In this document: positions 61,648 through 64,000 of the stretch, piece by piece | Numbering within the stretch: the first letter of the stretch is position 1 | Layout of the letters: every line of letters starts with the position of its first letter | Source: Cupriavidus numazuensis | Lineage (GTDB): Bacteria > Pseudomonadota > Gammaproteobacteria > Burkholderiales > Burkholderiaceae | DNA: 64,000 bases | Direction: 5' to 3' | NCBI RefSeq assembly: GCF_905397435.1 | Contig: NZ_CAJPVI010000013.1 | Location: 62,001-126,000 of the forward strand | Translations under genes and position numbers: made by a program | The notes under the pieces: model-generated | What the model saw: the letters and a program-made list of their open reading frames with translations, nothing else | What the model was told of the DNA's origin: nothing | Database searches by the model: none

Positions 61648-63858
61648 GTGAATCGCCGCTATGTATCGTTGTTTCGTGAGTCTTGCGCACGGGGGCTCGT
61701 CCACATCCAGCCGCTGGCCAGAGCCGGCATCGCGGTAGCCAGTCGCGCGCTGGGGGGCGCGCTGCGCCGCCTTCGCCGGCCGACGCGGCGCGGCATCCTC
61801 CTGGCGCTCGCCGCTGTGCCCGCGCTGTTCCTGCTTTACGCGCTTGCACTCGTGCCTTTCACCCCGAGCATCGGCGACATCCGCAAGGCTCGCATCGATC
61901 GTCCCGCGCTGATCGTGTCGGCCGATGGCAAGGTCATTGACGAGTTCAAGCCGGTCAACCGCGAATGGGTGCCGCTAGGGCAGATCTCGCCATACATGGT
62001 GGATGCATTGATCGCCACCGAAGACCGCCGCTTCTACGAGCACCACGGCATCGACGGGTTGCGGATCGCGTCAGCGGCGCTGCATACGTTCTCCGGTGAC
62101 CGACAGGGCGGTTCGACCATCACGCAGCAACTCGCGCGCAACCTGTATCCCGACGAAATCGGCCGCGCACCGACGCTTGCGCGCAAACTCAGGGAAGCGA
62201 TCACGGCGCTCAAGATCGAGGCCGTATACAGCAAGGCGCAGATCCTTGAGACATACCTGAACAATGTGCCCTTCCTGTACAACGCCTACGGCGTGGAAAT
62301 GGCCGCGCGTACCTACTTTGGCAAATCCGCCCGCCAACTCGACATACTCGAAAGCGCGACACTCGTCGGCATGCTGAAGGCCAACAGCACCTACAACCCC
62401 GTGCTCAATCCCGAGCGTGCCTTGCAGCGGCGGAACACGGTGCTCGGGCAGATGAACAAGTACGGGACGCTCAAGCCCAGTGCCTACTCGTGGCTCAGAC
62501 GGCAACCGCTCAATGTCAATTTCCAGTTGCAGACCGCGTCACGAAGCGCGGCACCGCATTTTTCCGCGCAGCTGCGCCGGTGGCTGAGCGCGTGGGCAGA
62601 TCGCAACGGCTACAACCTCTACGCCGATGGTCTCGTGGTGCGCACGACCCTGGACTCGCGCCTGCAGGCCATGGCGGTGCAGGCGATGGCCTGGCAGGCG
62701 AACCAGCTGCAATGGGTCGCGAACGGGGCATGGAACGAATACACGGGTTGCCGGGCGGGCAACGAGCTGTTCCGGACGTTCATGCGGCAAACGTCTGAGT
62801 ATCGCGCGGCACGCGATGCCGGCGAATCGGACCCGGCCGTGCTCAGGAAGCTCGGTGCGAACCCGAACTTCGTGCGCGCCCTTTGCCGCAGCAAGACGCA
62901 GGTGCAGGCGGGCTTCGTCGCGATCGATCCGCGTAACGGCGATATCAAGGCATGGGTGGGCAGCCGCGATTTCAGCGACGCGCCATTCGATCACGTGCTG
63001 CAGGCCCGGCGCCAGCCGGGTTCAACCTTCAAGCCGTTCGTCTACGGGGCGGCGTTCGCGGACGGTGCGCGCCCGAGTGACACGCTTTGGGACCGGAACG
63101 TTGCCATCCCAACGGCCGGGCAGGTGACCTGGCGGCCTACCGACGCCGAACCGCCGACCGACCAACCGATGACGCTGCGCGACGCGCTGGTGTATTCGCG
63201 CAATCGCGTGACCGCCCAGCTCATGCTGAAGGAAGGACCCGAGAAGGTCGCGCGGCTCGCGCGTGCAATGGGCGTTCGCGACAGTGCGCTGGAGGCGGTA
63301 CCGTCGCTCGCGCTCGGTACCAGCCCGGTCACGCTCAAGGAAATGGTCTCGGCGTACAGCACGATCGCGAACCGCGGCGTTTATCTAGAACCGCGCATGG
63401 TGACTCGCATCGAGGACCACGACGGCAAGGTACTCGCTCAGTTTGCCAGCGCGGCGCCCGAACAGGCCCTGCCGGCTGGCGCGGCGCAAACGCTTGTCGA
63501 TGTGATGCACGACGCAGTGGTTCGTGGCACCGGTGCGGCGATCCGGACGCGCTTCGGCGTCCGCGCGGACGTGGCCGGCAAGACCGGCACGACGCAGGAC
63601 AACGCGGATGGCTGGTTCATCCTGATGCATCCGCAACTGGTGGCCGGCGCGTGGGTGGGATTTGACGACGGACGCGTGACGCTCGGCGACTACTGGGGGC
63701 AGGGTGCGCGCAGCGCGCTGCCGATGGTGGGCGCGTTCTACGATATGGCGCTACGGGGGCGAGTCATCGATCCCGATGCGCGATTCAACCCTGAGAGCCG
63801 GCCGCCGCGGAAGGCCCGTCCGCCACGGCATCACCGCTTCCTGTTCTGGAACTTCTGA
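61648..63858 (+). CDS. Class A penicillin-binding protein (transglycosylase/transpeptidase)
   Basis: 736 residues, inner-membrane enzyme that makes and cross-links peptidoglycan. Seen: a basic cytoplasmic N-terminus with a membrane helix (about 50-70), GT51 transglycosylase with EDRRFYEHHG (catalytic Glu125), GGSTITQQLARNL and the KIEAVYSKAQILETYLN block, then transpeptidase with PGSTFKPF (Ser459, Lys462), SRN in YSRNRVT, and KTGTT near 645. Shorter than PBP1A, without the OB-fold insert, and close to PBP1A-like proteins of Burkholderiales. GTG 61648 is the start that keeps the basic N-terminus; no clear ribosome site. The C-terminal tail is rich in Arg and Pro. Confidence 0.93.
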   Translation: MNRRYVSLFRESCARGLVHIQPLARAGIAVASRALGGALRRLRRPTRRGILLALAAVPALFLLYALALVPFTPSIGDIRKARIDRPALIVSADGKVIDEFKPVNREWVPLGQISPYMVDALIATEDRRFYEHHGIDGLRIASAALHTFSGDRQGGSTITQQLARNLYPDEIGRAPTLARKLREAITALKIEAVYSKAQILETYLNNVPFLYNAYGVEMAARTYFGKSARQLDILESATLVGMLKANSTYNPVLNPERALQRRNTVLGQMNKYGTLKPSAYSWLRRQPLNVNFQLQTASRSAAPHFSAQLRRWLSAWADRNGYNLYADGLVVRTTLDSRLQAMAVQAMAWQANQLQWVANGAWNEYTGCRAGNELFRTFMRQTSEYRAARDAGESDPAVLRKLGANPNFVRALCRSKTQVQAGFVAIDPRNGDIKAWVGSRDFSDAPFDHVLQARRQPGSTFKPFVYGAAFADGARPSDTLWDRNVAIPTAGQVTWRPTDAEPPTDQPMTLRDALVYSRNRVTAQLMLKEGPEKVARLARAMGVRDSALEAVPSLALGTSPVTLKEMVSAYSTIANRGVYLEPRMVTRIEDHDGKVLAQFASAAPEQALPAGAAQTLVDVMHDAVVRGTGAAIRTRFGVRADVAGKTGTTQDNADGWFILMHPQLVAGAWVGFDDGRVTLGDYWGQGARSALPMVGAFYDMALRGRVIDPDARFNPESRPPRKARPPRHHRFLFWNF

Positions 63859-63906
63859 TGCCGTGGCTGGCGGCGAGCACTATCGCCGGCGTGCCCGTCG
63901 CGTTGC

Positions 63907-64000
63907 TCAGTCGTCGTGGCGATGCTTTTTCTGGCCCTTGTGCTTGCCGCGATTGCCGTGATCGTGGTCATCGGCATAGTTGTTGCGCGACACGTTGCCG
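63907..64000 (-). CDS. C-terminal end of a His/Lys-rich protein (runs off right edge)
   Basis: Only the last 30 residues are visible, in frame to a TGA at 63907-63909. They read NNYADDHDHGNRGKHKGQKK, then HRHDD: strongly charged, with many His and Asp, as in periplasmic metal-binding or RcnB-like tails. It converges on the penicillin-binding protein gene. Family cannot be given from this fragment. Confidence 0.45.
   Translation of the reverse strand, partial: GNVSRNNYADDHDHGNRGKHKGQKKHRHDD

Noticed and set aside
1-64000. CRISPR array, tRNA, rRNA or complete transposase gene
   Set aside because: No regularly spaced repeat with unique spacers, no cloverleaf or ribosomal sequence, and no transposase or integrase frame was recognised on either strand. 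The only tandem repeats (51182-51385) have no spacers.

Overview
The window is high-GC DNA that looks like a chromosome or chromid segment of a Burkholderiaceae betaproteobacterium, most likely Cupriavidus or a close Ralstonia relative. The grounds are the prpR / prpB-prpC-acnD-prpF arrangement, the style of the porins, the wealth of CaiB-type CoA transferases and AAHS-type transporters, and many sigma-54 promoters. There is no CRISPR array, tRNA or rRNA, and no intact insertion sequence.

Layout. 0-6 kb: a CoA-thioester catabolic cluster of unknown substrate (partial CoA transferase, dienelactone-hydrolase-like enzyme, crotonase lacking both usual glutamates, acetyl-CoA-synthetase-like ligase, second CoA transferase), with a transporter remnant and degenerate dispersed repeats. 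6-15 kb: an LRAT-like NCEHF protein, an RND efflux operon (adaptor, pump, outer-membrane factor order pump-adaptor-OMF on the minus strand), the divergent two-component system, and a 72-residue periplasmic protein. CusR-type boxes sit at 12781 and 15263. 15-25 kb: a periplasmic L-asparaginase, then the methylcitrate (propionate) operon prpBC-acnD-prpF, read leftward from a sigma-54 promoter and facing its activator gene prpR. 25-37 kb: scattered metabolic and signalling genes (AhpD-like protein, MocR regulator with a cysteine-synthase-like enzyme, ABM monooxygenase, HD-GYP phosphodiesterase, MscS channel, purT, outer-membrane barrel, PQQ sugar dehydrogenase lipoprotein, MFS). 37-44 kb: a TetR-controlled operon (MFS, cyclase, fumarylacetoacetase, porin remnant, CocE/NonD hydrolase), whose shared promoter region carries two palindromic operators. 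44-46 kb: a secreted protein of unknown role and aspartase.

46-58 kb is a quinoprotein alcohol oxidation region: a small c-type cytochrome and a calcium-type PQQ ethanol dehydrogenase leave divergently from two sigma-54 promoters. They are followed by an exported pentapeptide-repeat protein, a c550-like cytochrome, cytochrome b561, an inverted-repeat island with 68-bp tandem repeats, pqqABCDE (read leftward), an AcoR-type sigma-54 activator, and a second c550-like cytochrome with its own sigma-54 promoter. The parts form one likely circuit: the activator senses alcohol or aldehyde and turns on dehydrogenase, cytochromes and cofactor synthesis together.

58-64 kb: an exported lyase of the argininosuccinate-lyase type, a hemerythrin-like protein behind an FNR box, a general porin with a strong terminator, a class A penicillin-binding protein, and the end of a His/Lys-rich protein running off the right edge. 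Functions rest on motifs read by eye; no database search was possible.
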